In this document: positions 54,416 through 64,000 of the stretch, piece by piece | Position numbering within the stretch: position 1 is the stretch's first letter | Layout of the letters: the number at the start of each line of letters is the position of its first letter | From: Trichoplusia ni | Lineage: Eukaryota; Arthropoda; Insecta; Lepidoptera; Noctuidae | Direction of reading: 5' to 3' | Length of the DNA stretch: 64,000 bases | Assembly (NCBI RefSeq): GCF_003590095.1 | Contig: NC_039501.1 | Span: 2,232,001 to 2,296,000 of the forward strand | Notes under the pieces: model-generated | Told to the model about the DNA's origin: nothing | Databases searched by the model: none | Seen by the model: the letters and a program-made list of their open reading frames with translations, nothing else | Program-made: the position numbers and the translations under genes

Positions 54416-55514
54416 AAAAGTAGACTAGGCACTTAGAAAAATATGAATAGTTACAGACTTATAATAAGATATTAGTGGACCTGTTATGCCCCCCTCCCCC
54501 CCATAATTCGTTAAATGCCAAAAATACAAAAAGGCCGTCAAAAACCTTCACATACACAAAACTTTTATTTCAGTCTGCAATATGGTTTAAAGCAACTTCC
54601 AAAAACCCAAACTTGATGGAAGTGACCTTCCGAGTGACCACGTACTTATAAAGCCTTAACTTGACATTCACTAGTTAACGACACTACAACGCCTCCATTA
54701 AAAGGGCATTCAGAAAGCTACACTTTAGTTTCCAGGACATGATAATAAACCTTTTTCGTGAACTTTTTGACCTAGTTTCGAGTAGTATAAACTCCTTCGT
54801 AAAACACAAGAGTTTCGGCAGTGCAATATAATTGGAATGATACAGAAAAGGTTAAATGACCCAAAAAATTGTGAAGCCTTTTTTGTTTTCGCCCGCGGTG
54901 CAGGAAGAATTGCAACGCAATGCTATCCCCAGGGGGGGGGAGGAGTTCAGGAGTCCCCCACCTAATAAGAAAAAATCTACACCCAAAACGATTTTTAAGA
55001 CAGTTCAGTTGAGCCTTTCGTCCTAAAAAAATATCACATGTCATGTATTCAAAGACTATCACGATTTTTAAAATACATATAGTTATTTTAATTTATTTAT
55101 ATGTTTTCTACCAAAAAATATATAGAATACAAACCCAGCTAATATTTTCAGTGAAGACCCTAAAACATTGTTTCATAAAACCTTTTTCCTGGTGACCAAA
55201 AATCTAATTTACTTTTTACAGACAAGCGGCAAAGGTAACATCGATTCAGTTAAAATTGTAATTACGTTGTCACCAGCCGCTGGCACTAACAATATTCGCT
55301 AAATTTACAATACATAATCATTTTAGCAGAAGGTAAACTTTTGATTTATTCAAAAATAGTTTGGAAAGTAATGTGAAATAGTTTTTAGATAGTCTCGCAT
55401 TTTAAAAGCGCAAAAAATTATGATGATAATAGGTAATTGAATCAAGTAAAAAATGTTACAACCTACCTCAGTCAAATTTAATATTTTTAAATGATGTAAC
55501 TGTTTATTTACGTC
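54416..55514. other. Unassigned; poly-C tracts
   Basis: C-runs at 54487-54502 and a G-run at 54931-54940 stand out. A 96-codon - strand frame spans the latter with no domain. Confidence 0.35.
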
Positions 55515-55640
55515 GACATTTTGCTCGCGGTCTCGCCGCGTCAGCTCATGATTAATGACTCCCGTTGGGTCCGAAACTAGTCGGGCACCCTCGATAAATA
55601 CGCGTGAGTAAACCGTTGCATCATTTCATAATAAAAAATC
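55515..55640 (+). repeat. D-repeat copy
   Basis: CGCCGCGTCAGCTCATGATT, GGGTCCGAAACTAGTCGGGC, AATACGCGTGAGTAAACCG and TTGCATCATTT agree block by block with 37636. Confidence 0.7.
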
Positions 55641-56009
55641 ACTGGTTTCAATTTACCTTTTCTATGACTATTAAAAAACGAAAGCTCAAAATTATATTTT
55701 CCCCAAGTATTTATATATATAAACAATAATAACAAGTAATCAATCTTGTTATAAAGTACATTTTTATCTTGACTAAATCAAGCAGTAACATTTAGCGTGT
55801 AGCCTTCTGGAATTTGATTTTTATGTAAATGTTCTGATAATTACGGGTCACGTTTGAAAATGTGATGTAAACGGTAATTGATTAGGTAATTTTTTGTAAT
55901 ATATATTAGGCTTGTAGACGATAAATTACTATTTGCAGTTTCAACTTTAACTAGTTAGTTTTTTTTAATATGGTTCTGATTGAAGTTATTTTTTTTAACA
56001 GATAGTGTG
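55641..56009. other. Unassigned AT-rich sequence
   Basis: Nothing recognised. Confidence 0.35.
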
Positions 56010-56225
56010 AGAAGACTGGTCTGGTGAAAGGTCACCTAGCTAGATACAATGTCCGGGACATGTTTTAGGTTCGATACCCGCGCAAAATAAGAATTTGTGT
56101 AATCAACGAATGCTTGTTGTGAGTGGGTGTCTTCGTGCAAGTGACTTGAATCATTCAAGTTGAATATTTGTAGCGCAAACCGCGATACAAGAATTAAATT
56201 CCATAGGTACGGTAGTTTAAACAAA
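56010..56225 (+). repeat. tSINE1, diverged copy
   Basis: B box GTTCGATACCC, then ATCAACGAATGCTTGTTGTG and CGTGCAAGTGACTTGAATC. A short TTCAAGT duplication lies in the body. The A box is not identifiable. Confidence 0.65.
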
Positions 56226-56597
56226 TAGAAAGACGATAAAAAAAATATATTAAAAAACACGTCATGTATAAATGTCACTTAGAAGTTTAGTATTAATGCA
56301 GAATTCTTGTAATACCACAAATTGCGTCGACAAAAAACTAAGTACTATTACATAATAACAGCTTCTAAAATTAACGTTTACAACAATAACAATTATACAA
56401 AAATAAATTTTGTGTATTTCATCCGGTGGTCATAATAACCCATTATTAAGTTTTGCGATTCCGAGGGTAGATTAACATCAGGCATTGTTGTAACCTGTAT
56501 TTTTAGAGATCCTCACTAAAAAGGGAAAACCGTAATATAAATAATGCGGCTGTCTGTCCGTTGGTCCGTTCATAGCCAGGCTGTTCCTAGCTATCAT
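56226..56597. other. Unassigned sequence
   Basis: A short rep-S-like CTGTCTGTCCGTTGGTCC lies at 56549. Otherwise nothing. Confidence 0.3.
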
Positions 56598-56955
56598 AAT
56601 GCTAGCCTTTACCCAACTATTTTGGGCTCGGATTCCAGTCCAAACGGATGCAGCTCAGTACCAGTGCTTTACAAGTTAAAAAGCTACTGTCTGATCTGCA
56701 GTACCAGTGCTTAACAAGAAGCGCCTACCTATCTGACCTACTCAACGCAACTAACTGGGCAACATGATACCCCTTGGTGAGATTGGCTGTCAGACTTCCT
56801 AGCTTCTGGTTGTCACAAATGTGTAAATAACAAAAAGGACCCACAGTTTAACGTTCCGAAACACGGAAGAACTCGTTATGACATGGTCACCTATCCATGG
56901 ACGCATCACACATAGACCAAATTGTCCAGTTGACGCTTAGCCACGATTTATGAGG
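56598..56955 (-). repeat. 5S-SINE, diverged, internal duplication
   Basis: AGCCTTTACCCAACTATTTT, GGATTCCAGTCCAAACGG and AACACGGAAGAACTCGTTAT mark the body. CAGTACCAGTGCTT occurs twice (56657 and 56700), so part of the body is duplicated. The 5S-like head is shortened. Confidence 0.7.
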
Positions 56956-57439
56956 CTTGACAGTTATTTTTGACGGATCATTTATTTCTGTGTTGCTATT
57001 ACAAAAAAAGTAAAATTAAGATATCGAGGTATATCGATTATTGATACGGTCATATATTAGTTGGGTAAACGACCAATTTTGTAGTAATTTTATCAACAAC
57101 ACATGCATAAAAGAAATAGAATGCATTAAACGATTTGAGAATTAAGTACGGAGTATTTGTACAGAACTTTTAGTGTCGGGAGTCTGAATCACACTTGACT
57201 ACATTTTTGATCATTTGGATTGCGTCGGGGAACACGATAGCTCGTTATTAGCAAGCACGCACTAGTAATGAACATTGTAAATATATCTGGAAAAAGATTA
57301 TTCCGACTACCGATATTGTGAGCTATCAATAGATTAAAAAAAAACGTGTTTCGCTTTATGTATTTTCTGCATTGCCATACGTTCTTATAATTTTCATTTT
57401 TATGACATTAAAAAGTGAGGAAGATAATACGATCAAATG
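56956..57439. other. Unassigned AT-rich sequence
   Basis: Nothing recognised. Confidence 0.35.
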
Positions 57440-57545
57440 TATACCTAGTAGTGGGGCTAGAAACATCACTTGCCAGTAAAAAGCGTACTGGTAAGTGACG
57501 TCACACGAGATTTGAAATTGTTGTATCTATTTTTTACTAGATACA
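57440..57545 (+). repeat. rep-O copy 2 with hairpin
   Basis: ACTTGCCAGT (57468-57477) and ACTGGTAAGT (57487-57496) pair with one G-T around AAAAAGCGT. GACGTCACAC follows, as in copy 1 at 13722. Confidence 0.6.
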
Positions 57546-57894
57546 AGAAAAAAATACGTTTTCAAGGTTTTTTGGAAATCTGTTTGACAGACTAAATAGT
57601 TTTTTGTCAAATACTATATTGACGGGTTAAATAAAAGGCGAAGCATTCTACTTACATTTTGCTCCGTCCGTCGTAAAACGATAGGATGTCAATTGGCTTC
57701 TACGACACAATAAAGTGTGTCAACGTTTCATGTGTAGACACGTTTTATGTCTAGCCTATATGTTTCGATGGAAAAAAATGTACGAAAACTTGTCTACTAT
57801 GTGTTTTGTAATAAGCTGTAAAGTCTGAGTCTGGAACATGACTAGGGGTCCCGTTCAAAAAGACCGAAGAAAAACAAATTGGTTGAGGAACAAA
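57546..57894. other. Unassigned AT-rich sequence
   Basis: Nothing recognised. Confidence 0.3.
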
Positions 57895-58115
57895 TTACTT
57901 TGAGGAGTTTATTTTTTTATCACCCAAGAAATTTATTTTCGTAACAATCTTAATATGCAGTATTTGGTGTTATAGATGCAACCAAATACAAACATGTGTG
58001 AATATTCCAACTGTCAAGCTATCACGGTTCATGGGATACATACAGATACAGACAGATGGAAAGACAGACAGAGGTGCCTCAGTAAGTAGGTTCACCTCTG
58101 TGTACGGAATCCTAA
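57895..58115 (+). repeat. rep-S, long copy
   Basis: TATCACCCAAGAAATTTATT, TGTCAAGCTATCACGGTTC, GGGATACATACAGATACAGA and GTACGGAATCCTAAAAA give the family from end to end, about 220 bp. Confidence 0.6.
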
Positions 58116-58158
58116 AAAGCTAAGTAGCTAATCTAAAAGATAAGAAACATTCATATTA

Positions 58159-58352
58159 TCTATACTTCTATACTAATATATAAAGCTGAAGAGTTTGTTT
58201 GTTGGTACGCGTTAATCTCTGAAACTGGTTCAAATTGAAAAAATATTTTTGTGTTGAATAGGCCATTCATCGAGGAAGGTTTTAGGCTGTATTTCATCAC
58301 GCTGCGACTAATAGGAGCGAAGATACAATGTAAAATCGCGGGCAACAGCTAG
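58159..58352 (+). mobile_element. HelA with deleted 3' hairpin
   Basis: TCTATACTTCTATACTAATA after A (58158) and TCGCGGGCAACAGCTAG before T (58353). After GAAGATACAATG about 55 bp are missing, including CCCACGGGGACGAAG, so the terminal stem cannot form. Confidence 0.8.
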
Positions 58353-58695
58353 TTAAAACATAAAATTCGGAATGTAAAGAAATCCTCTCGCATACAAATT
58401 ACATTGTTTGTAAGATATATTCTGTCTGTAAAAGGTATATACAATCTGATATTTTTATAGGCAGATACAATAGGTTAATTACTAAACAAATTAGATACTG
58501 TTTTATCCACCAATGCGTTAATCCCAACCATAAAATATCAAAAACGCCGCAAGCGAGCATTTACATACCATTAAAATTGTGTTTAGGCATTCATACGGTA
58601 ACCACAGCCCGATTACCTACCACAGTAATTATCAAATAGCCGAACTGAAAATTCACGGCAGTTGCTATTATTTGCATATTTCTATTTTGAAGCCG
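58353..58695. other. Unassigned AT-rich sequence
   Basis: Nothing recognised. Confidence 0.3.
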
Positions 58696-58768
58696 TTTCA
58701 TAAATTATGAAATTGTTTCGCCGAAAGCGTTGAATGTATTCGGCGAAACATTTTCATAATTTATGAAA
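58696..58768. repeat. 73-bp foldback palindrome
   Basis: Arms 58696-58725 and 58739-58768 (30 bp each) pair at 29 positions around a 13-nt loop. Key words are CATAAATTATGAAA and GTTTCGCCGAA on the left, mirrored by TTCGGCGAAAC and CATAATTTATG. No other copy was seen. Confidence 0.75.
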
Positions 58769-58914
58769 TGCTTATTATTGTCGTCAAATGGGTATGTTTT
58801 TGGCAGCTTTCGACCGTTATCTAATTATTTGGGTTTATTAAGGTGAGTAGGTACTTATTTTTATAATAACATTCGTGACTATGATTTGAAATTAATTGAT
58901 GTAACGGGGTACTT

Positions 58915-58990
58915 AGGCGTATTTATCAGGATTGCCCGACTAGTTTCGGACCCCGAAAGAGTCCTTAATCGTGTCCTTAATTAGGTATTA
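58915..58990 (-). repeat. D-repeat copy, inverted
   Basis: GCGTATTTATCAGGATTGCC, GACTAGTTTCGGACCCC and GAGTCCTTAATCGTG on the + strand. GTCCTTAAT is duplicated at the right edge. Confidence 0.65.
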
Positions 58991-59392
58991 AAAGTTTTAA
59001 TTAGTAATTCAGGTACTTTTTGATCTTCAAACTCAACCGACCTATAATTACAGTTAAAATCAAATAACGCACCTTATATTCTGTACAGTAAACTATCATA
59101 TCTATACAGAGAAAGATATTCAACGTATCGTGACAAAAACGCGAATAATATTCACTTGAATGAACGGAAGATTTAGCTATTGAAAGATTTTCCGTCGCTT
59201 GCCATAACAGGATAAAAATAAACTGTTTGTCGGTTGTATTCGTGAAGTTATTTTGTAGATTGTTTGTGTTGTTATTTTCATATAGTTACTGTATATGTAT
59301 AGTAATGTATACGCTTATTACAAAGTAAATAATTTGGAAAAGTAATCATATTTATGCAAAGTTTTTGTTGTTGTTTGTGGTTATATAATAGA
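58991..59392. other. Unassigned AT-rich sequence
   Basis: Nothing recognised. Confidence 0.35.
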
Positions 59393-59614
59393 CTACCTGT
59401 GGCCCGCCGGTCCGCCCGCTACAAATCGAAAATGATCCCAAAGGAAACATAAAGTTGCTATAAAAACTATCTTATATATTAATCCTGGTTGTAAACTATC
59501 TATGTACCAAGTTTCGTCTCATTCCGTTCAGTGGTTTTTGCGTGAAAGAGCAACAAACATCCATACATCCATTCATGGAAATTTTCGCGTTTATATTATT
59601 TGTAGCAAGCAGGA
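59393..59614 (-). mobile_element. HelC, near-complete (222 bp)
   Basis: CTACCTGTGGCCCGCCGGTC at the left has CTAC where CTAG is expected. CCATACATCCATTCATGG then TTTTCGCGTTTATATTATT lie near the right end, closing AGCAGGA before T. It retains the CATCCATAC repeats missing in 53740. Confidence 0.75.
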
Positions 59615-60149
59615 TTATGACGTATAACAGTATGGATATGACTTATATTAAAGCCGGAAACGAGAGATATCGGCTTATATCTCACATATTCACCAATTTA
59701 CATTAGAAGCCAATTTACGGTAGCATGACCTATATACCTAAGGCACAACAAATTTTTGCTTCAAGTAATAGTAGATTCCAGTTACGAACAATTACCGTTC
59801 AGAATGGACAAAAAAAGAGGCAATGAGGATTTTAGTCAGTAGTTTCCCATTGGGAAAAGATGGGTTAAGTAGGTTCCAGGTATGGCCAACTACCGTTCAC
59901 AAAGATATTTTAACTAAAGCAGTTTGTGACCTCTAATGTTCATTAAGTAAGGTCAAACAGCTGTGTCTGAGGTGAAACAACCTGCTAAGTACTTAAGGGA
60001 CTGTTTAGGGTTATGTAGGTAAGTATAGTGGACCATGTCTGATACTAGTGTATGCTAAAATGAATCTTAGTTTTTTTAATTAAGTTATATTTTTGAATGA
60101 AAATTTGAGTTTATGTATGATATTACATGCATTATAGATAGGTTCGCGT
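59615..60149. other. Unassigned; diverged direct repeats
   Basis: AGTAGATTCCAGTTACGAAC at 59770 and AGTAGGTTCCAGGTATGGCC at 59868 each lead into AA(T/C)TACCGTTCA, giving two repeats 98 bp apart. No coding sense. Confidence 0.4.
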
Positions 60150-60240
60150 TTGATGGTTTTTTTAGAATGCTTTAACCGAAGAGTAAAAGTGGTGCCCTAA
60201 GGCTCCGTTGTCTGTCTGACACCGTGTATCTCATAAACTT
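60150..60240 (-). repeat. rep-S fragment
   Basis: GCTCCGTTGTCTGTCTGACA and CCGTGTATCTCATAAACTTT match rep-S. Confidence 0.5.
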
Positions 60241-61514
60241 TGAATCTAGACTAGAGTTATTTTTGGATAACTAAGATTTTTGCTTGTTTGTCTTTAGGAA
60301 TTCTCAGGGTCTCTTGTCCTATTCACACTTAACCAGTATTTTCCCAATAAACCTGTGTCCAGAAACAAATTGTTATAAATAAAAACAAAAGAGAATTTTA
60401 AAACAGAGCTATTTTGTATAAAAACAATGTCATTATATCACAAACAAAATGAAACTTATTTCTATTTAGAAAGTAAACAGATGTAAAAACGAAATAAACA
60501 CATCCATCAAAAACTGTCCTGTCTAACTTTATAAAAAAAATGGAATTTTCGTCGAAAAACTCTCTTAAAAGGAGGTCAGTAAACAAAGAGGACGGGAAAT
60601 AAATCACGAATCTATAACAGTGAGGTCCATATCTTTTATGGTTAGAACAATGAGCTATGGTGAACTAGAAGAGGTATTAATAGAGAAAAAGACATTGAAT
60701 TTATGTTTTTGTGCAGAAGGTTCACCAAGGATTTTTTGCTCAGAGCAAAAAACCGTTCTTTTCCGTTTCTTTTTCTCCTTCTTTTGGGATAAGAAAGCTT
60801 AAGGTCATGTTTAAAAGTGATTAAACATTATTTTGGTTGTGAAAGCGTAATAACACAATATACAGCGAAAAGCGCCATCTCTCTCCTTCTCTCGATATTA
60901 ATTTTCGACGTGACGGCAGGCCCCTTGATCCTGGATTGTAGGATATAAAAAAAAACAATAAACGGCCATCTCGTTCCGAGCAAAAATTCCATAAGAACTA
61001 CCTCTGGTTTAAAAGTTTTCACTTATAATAACGTGAAATAGCAAGCACGGAAACAAATGCCTCGTTTCTTTCAATATGACCTGCAAAAATCTGTCTTTCA
61101 TGCTTTCACGCATAAAACGCTGATCAGATTAGGATAAAACACAATCAAAACTCTCAAGCGAGGATTCAAGTTATTCATTTTAAGTTTTCTACAATTTCAT
61201 TTCATTTACCGCATATTACAAAAAGAAGAATTAAAAAAAAATGAAGATTCCAGTATTACTTATAGTTCAATGTTAGGTACAGATAAACAAAGACTCATAG
61301 ACGAATCCGAAGTTTATGACCTGTATCAATGGTAGGGCATTGTAACATACAATAAAGTTGATCTAAAGCCTTTTATTGGGAAACAAAAGCCGAATGTTTG
61401 TTATCAAGTCCTGAAAGATGTCACGAAATAATGTTAGGTTATGTATGTATTTTTCTTTTGTTTCGGAGATATTTATAGCAATTATTTTCTGGACTTTTGT
61501 AACTACTGTATTTT
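60241..61514. other. Unassigned AT-rich sequence
   Basis: Short frames at 60398, 60620 and 60828 show no domain. No repeats recognised. Confidence 0.4.
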
Positions 61515-61516
61515 TA

Positions 61517-61903
61517 TACACGGTGACTTTTTAGTCGTCTTACAAAAGTAGCCCAGTTCATGTATCTGACACAAAATACCCCTAGGCGCGATTATTATTT
61601 TTTTATCATCAACTATGATTATAAGAACGAAGTAAAATTAAACAAGAGAAATCTGAAATATACTCTTAAAGTGATAAAAACGCCGCCGCCCGCGCCCCTC
61701 ACCATTGATACAAGGCTAGGGCCGCGCTCGCAACAGAGCTGTGTTTCTAAAAAACTACGAATTGCATCATAATATTGAAAAAAAAATAGCATTTTAAATT
61801 TATTCAAATCTCATAAATACCTATTTTTTATCCTGAACGTGTTCTAGTCATTGGATACATGAACTGGGCTGCTTTTGTAAGACGACTAAAAAATCACGGT
61901 GTA
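61517..61903 (-). mobile_element. MITE-M copy 2 (387 bp, inverted)
   Basis: Exactly the length of the 8867 copy, with the interior reversed. It is flanked by TA at 61515-61516 and 61904-61905. The right terminus has one substitution (TCACGGTGTA for TCACCGTGTA). The GC-rich core lies at about 61682-61700. The two overlapping frames inside it (61560-61772 and 61619-61807) are not genes. Confidence 0.85.
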
Positions 61904-61921
61904 TATTACTAGCTGTTGCCT
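61904..61921 (-). repeat. Helitron 3' end remnant
   Basis: ACTAGCTGTTGCC at 61908-61920 matches the inverted end of HelA or HelC, cut off immediately after. Confidence 0.4.
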
Positions 61922-61971
61922 TCACGAATGATCATGATCATCACACAAAAGATTGTCCTATTTTTTTGGTT

Positions 61972-62211
61972 AATCGGGGGAATCCTCATGGATACCCATT
62001 CTCTCGGGGGAGGATATGGGTTGTGTCAGACTCTTACTGACTAAACCTGAACCGCCGCTCTATGTCATCTGCGTTTTTGTGTCACCGACATGGCAATTCT
62101 TTGCAATCCTTCATAGACCGAGGGACAAAATATTGTCCTGGGCTGGATTCGAACCCACGACCTCCGTTTTACCGGTCAGGGTTACTAACCACTAAACCAA
62201 CAGGCCAGTGC
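61972..62211 (-). repeat. tSINE4, complete
   Basis: On the - strand the head reads TGGTTTAGTGGTTAGTAACC (A box), then ACGGAGGTCGTGGGTTCGA with B box GGGTTCGAATCC. The body continues TATGAAGGATTGCAAAGAAT and CAGTAAGAGTCTGACAC to CGAGAGAATGGGTATCC. Head and body are contiguous, which shows that the fragments at 38013 and 48465 are parts of one SINE. The frame at 62062-62265 is a by-product. Confidence 0.75.
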
Positions 62212-62644
62212 ATCTATATCCCAGTTAATTCTCCCTCCAAAGCAGTATTGTTTCCTAGATATTGACTGCTTATCAGGCTAATACACCTATATACAGTAGG
62301 TAATTGATCAAATCAATTAGTAGCCATCTGTTAATTGGTATTGATTCTACAGATTAGAGAGTGGCGACGGATTTCATATTGAGTCTAAGGTAATTGTAGA
62401 CTGAACTAAGAGGTAGCTAATTAGTCTATTGATAATACGTGTTTGACGAAATACGACCTTAAGGACTTGAAAATAGAGACGCTATCGTCTGAAAAGTTGT
62501 GGCTGAATTGGATTTGCATTTTGTTTACGTATCTGACATTAAAAGTCACTAATTTTGTTATATAAAAGTAACAAATCTCTTAAGTTTCCATTTATTTAAT
62601 TTAGGCTTCAGAAAAAATACAAAATCAAATAAACTTAGGAGTGG
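62212..62644. other. Unassigned AT-rich sequence
   Basis: Nothing recognised. Confidence 0.3.
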
Positions 62645-62830
62645 GTTCCCAGAAATTTATTTGTCACCCATCAAACGCAGGGCCTTAACATCCTTTGCTT
62701 AACCTTGACCTCATTTGTTGTTATATCTGCAACAGATATACATTATCTGTGAAAATTTAAACTCTCTTCTCATCACGATTCATTAGATACAGTCTGATGA
62801 CAGACCTGGAAATAAATCCCAAAAAAAATA
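62645..62830 (+). repeat. rep-S, longer copy
   Basis: AATTTATTTGTCACCCATC, CCTTTGCTTAACCTTGACC, ATCACGATTCATTAGATACA and GATGACAGACCTGG. Confidence 0.55.
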
Positions 62831-63084
62831 TTATTTACATTCAGTACCGAACCTATGTATCACGAAACCAAGTCCCAGAGTTAGTTTGTCGTAAAATCTT
62901 TATATGTGTAATTTATAATTAATTGTTGTGTTTCTGGCAACCAGCTGGTGATATTTTTAGCCTGTTTGTGATACTAATTAATGTTTCTGTAAACAAGCAC
63001 AGTTCACAGTAATTCTGCAGAGAAGCGAAACCTCTAACCTATATTTCACGGTACAACAAAACCTTGTTAACCTATATATAATTT
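62831..63084. other. Unassigned AT-rich sequence
   Basis: Nothing recognised. Confidence 0.3.
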
Positions 63085-63190
63085 ACTATACACATTTATG
63101 CGCATATTTATAGGGATTGCCCAACTAGTTTCGGACCCAACTGGAGTCCTTAACCATGAGTTGACGCGACGGCAGGCAAGCAAGTCGAAC
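63085..63190 (-). repeat. D-repeat copy, inverted
   Basis: GCGCATATTTATAGGGATTG, ACTAGTTTCGGACCCAACTG, GAGTCCTTAACCATGAGTTG and ACGCGACGGCAGGC. It preserves the CGCG end of the family well. Confidence 0.7.
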
Positions 63191-63394
63191 TAATAAAAAC
63201 GTGTGACGAATCCGTTAATCCGGCTATATCTATTTTAATATATCATTCACGAGAGTTACTGTAGAAAATCTTAGTCTTTTACTAGATATTTTACTAAGGA
63301 CTACCTTATGAAATAAATCAATTTAATATGTGTTTGTATAGAAAGACAAACCAAGATTTTTACCTTTTTTGATCACATAAATCAATGGAGTGTG
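63191..63394. other. Unassigned AT-rich sequence
   Basis: Nothing recognised. Confidence 0.3.
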
Positions 63395-63440
63395 GCCGTC
63401 GTGTGGCCTCAACCACTCGGCTATAAATGCAGTCAATTTA
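63395..63440 (-). repeat. tSINE1 head fragment
   Basis: GTGGCCTCAACCACTCGGCT then ATAAATGCAGTCAA is the inverted A-box end of tSINE1. Confidence 0.5.
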
Positions 63441-63937
63441 CGTCTAGTCTGTCATACGCACTATCAATCAATAAAATTCAGCCAATAAATATCCACTGCT
63501 GGACATAACCCTTAGTAAAATTTCACCACAAAACTCATATACACACTATACTAATATAAATACTGCATGAAACGTGTCCTCAACCAAAATTCCTATTTTT
63601 CACACGTAAAGAAGGATACTCCGATCAATATCATCTGTCTTTTGTAGCGACTCGCAAAGGGCATCGGAGAATTTCCTATAGAAAATTGGACGTCATATTT
63701 GACGTTTAATTTCGACAGACATTCCTTTACGGTCGCGTAAGCTAGTATATCTATGTTACATGTGCAGACAAATGTATGCGCTTTTGAACTGAAAACTTGC
63801 ATTTATAGTGAAGAGCATTTTCGCTTGGTTAACGTATCATATTTTTTTATATATTTTTTCACTTAGTAAAGCTTGTATTATGAGTACTTATCTACTGATA
63901 TTCATATATTATTGTAGCCAAATTACACCCAAAAAAC
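63441..63937. other. Unassigned AT-rich sequence
   Basis: A 69-codon - strand frame at 63593-63802 has no domain. ATCCACTGCTGGACATAACC at 63489 hints at a rep-J or LINE end. Confidence 0.3.
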
Positions 63938-64000
63938 ATTTTCCCTGGGTGGGAATCGAACTCACGACCTCCGGTATAGCAGTCAGGGCCGCTAACAACC
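63938..64000 (-). repeat. tSINE2 head, cut by window end
   Basis: CTGGGTGGGAATCGAACTC is a perfect inverted B box, and TATAGCAGTCAGGGCCGCTA the start of the head. The 5' end lies beyond the window. Confidence 0.65.

Noticed and set aside
54772..55062. 96-codon frame, - strand
   Set aside because: It spans a G-run, has no domain, and shows no repeat of its pattern elsewhere.
61560..61807. Two overlapping frames with proline- and glycine-rich stretches
   Set aside because: They lie wholly inside MITE-M; the rich stretches come from the GC-rich core.
1..64000. CRISPR array, bacterial operon or prophage
   Set aside because: There are no spacer-repeat arrays, ribosome-binding sites or dense coding; the repeats and composition are those of an insect genome.

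Overview
The window is AT-rich animal DNA with no intact protein-coding gene that I can support. Its interspersed repeats point to a moth or butterfly (Lepidoptera): short Helitrons ending in ...GCGGGCAACAGCTAG, tRNA-headed SINEs with a GTGCATGTGATTT body, and LINE 3' ends reading GCCTATGCCCAGCAGTGG followed by GATGAT. That assignment rests on recognising these families, not on a database search. All open frames are short, and most of the longer ones are translations of repeats.

The one good candidate for part of a host gene is a CpG-rich stretch at about 5260-5600, followed by a perfect 5' splice donor (AAG then GTAAGT) at 5811. It may be a promoter with a non-coding first exon on the + strand. 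If so, everything to the right could be a very large first intron, but no matching downstream exon was found.

The rest is a dense layer of mobile elements. (1) Three short non-autonomous Helitron families: HelA (about ten copies), HelB (six) and HelC (five), several with clean A/T insertion boundaries, some nested or side by side. (2) SINEs: a tRNA-Ser/Leu-like family (tSINE1), a Glu/Asp-like family (tSINE2), a nearly identical pair (tSINE3 at 14360 and 49571), a tRNA-headed family with a distinct body (tSINE4), and a family whose head resembles 5S rRNA (5S-SINE, six copies, one with a perfect 10-bp target duplication). (3) LINE 3' ends. (4) DNA transposons: two TA-flanked MITE pairs (387 bp at 8867 and 61517; about 300 bp at 13260 and 23521) and a 1747-bp element at 40299-42045 with 20-bp terminal inverted repeats. 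The last one sits inside a tSINE2 copy and carries a transposase remnant in which the N- and C-terminal ends are joined directly. (5) Unclassified repeats: D-repeat, rep-S, rep-J, rep-R, rep-O, rep-Q and a recurring short palindrome (motif-T).

Several foldback structures stand out: a 57-bp hairpin at 22915, a 73-bp palindrome at 58696, a perfect 19-bp-arm palindrome at 43232 and an inverted, internally repetitive ACTGCAA block at 27495. Interactions in this window are among elements (insertions into one another, and a shared GATGAT tail between the LINE-A ends and 5S-SINE), not among host genes.
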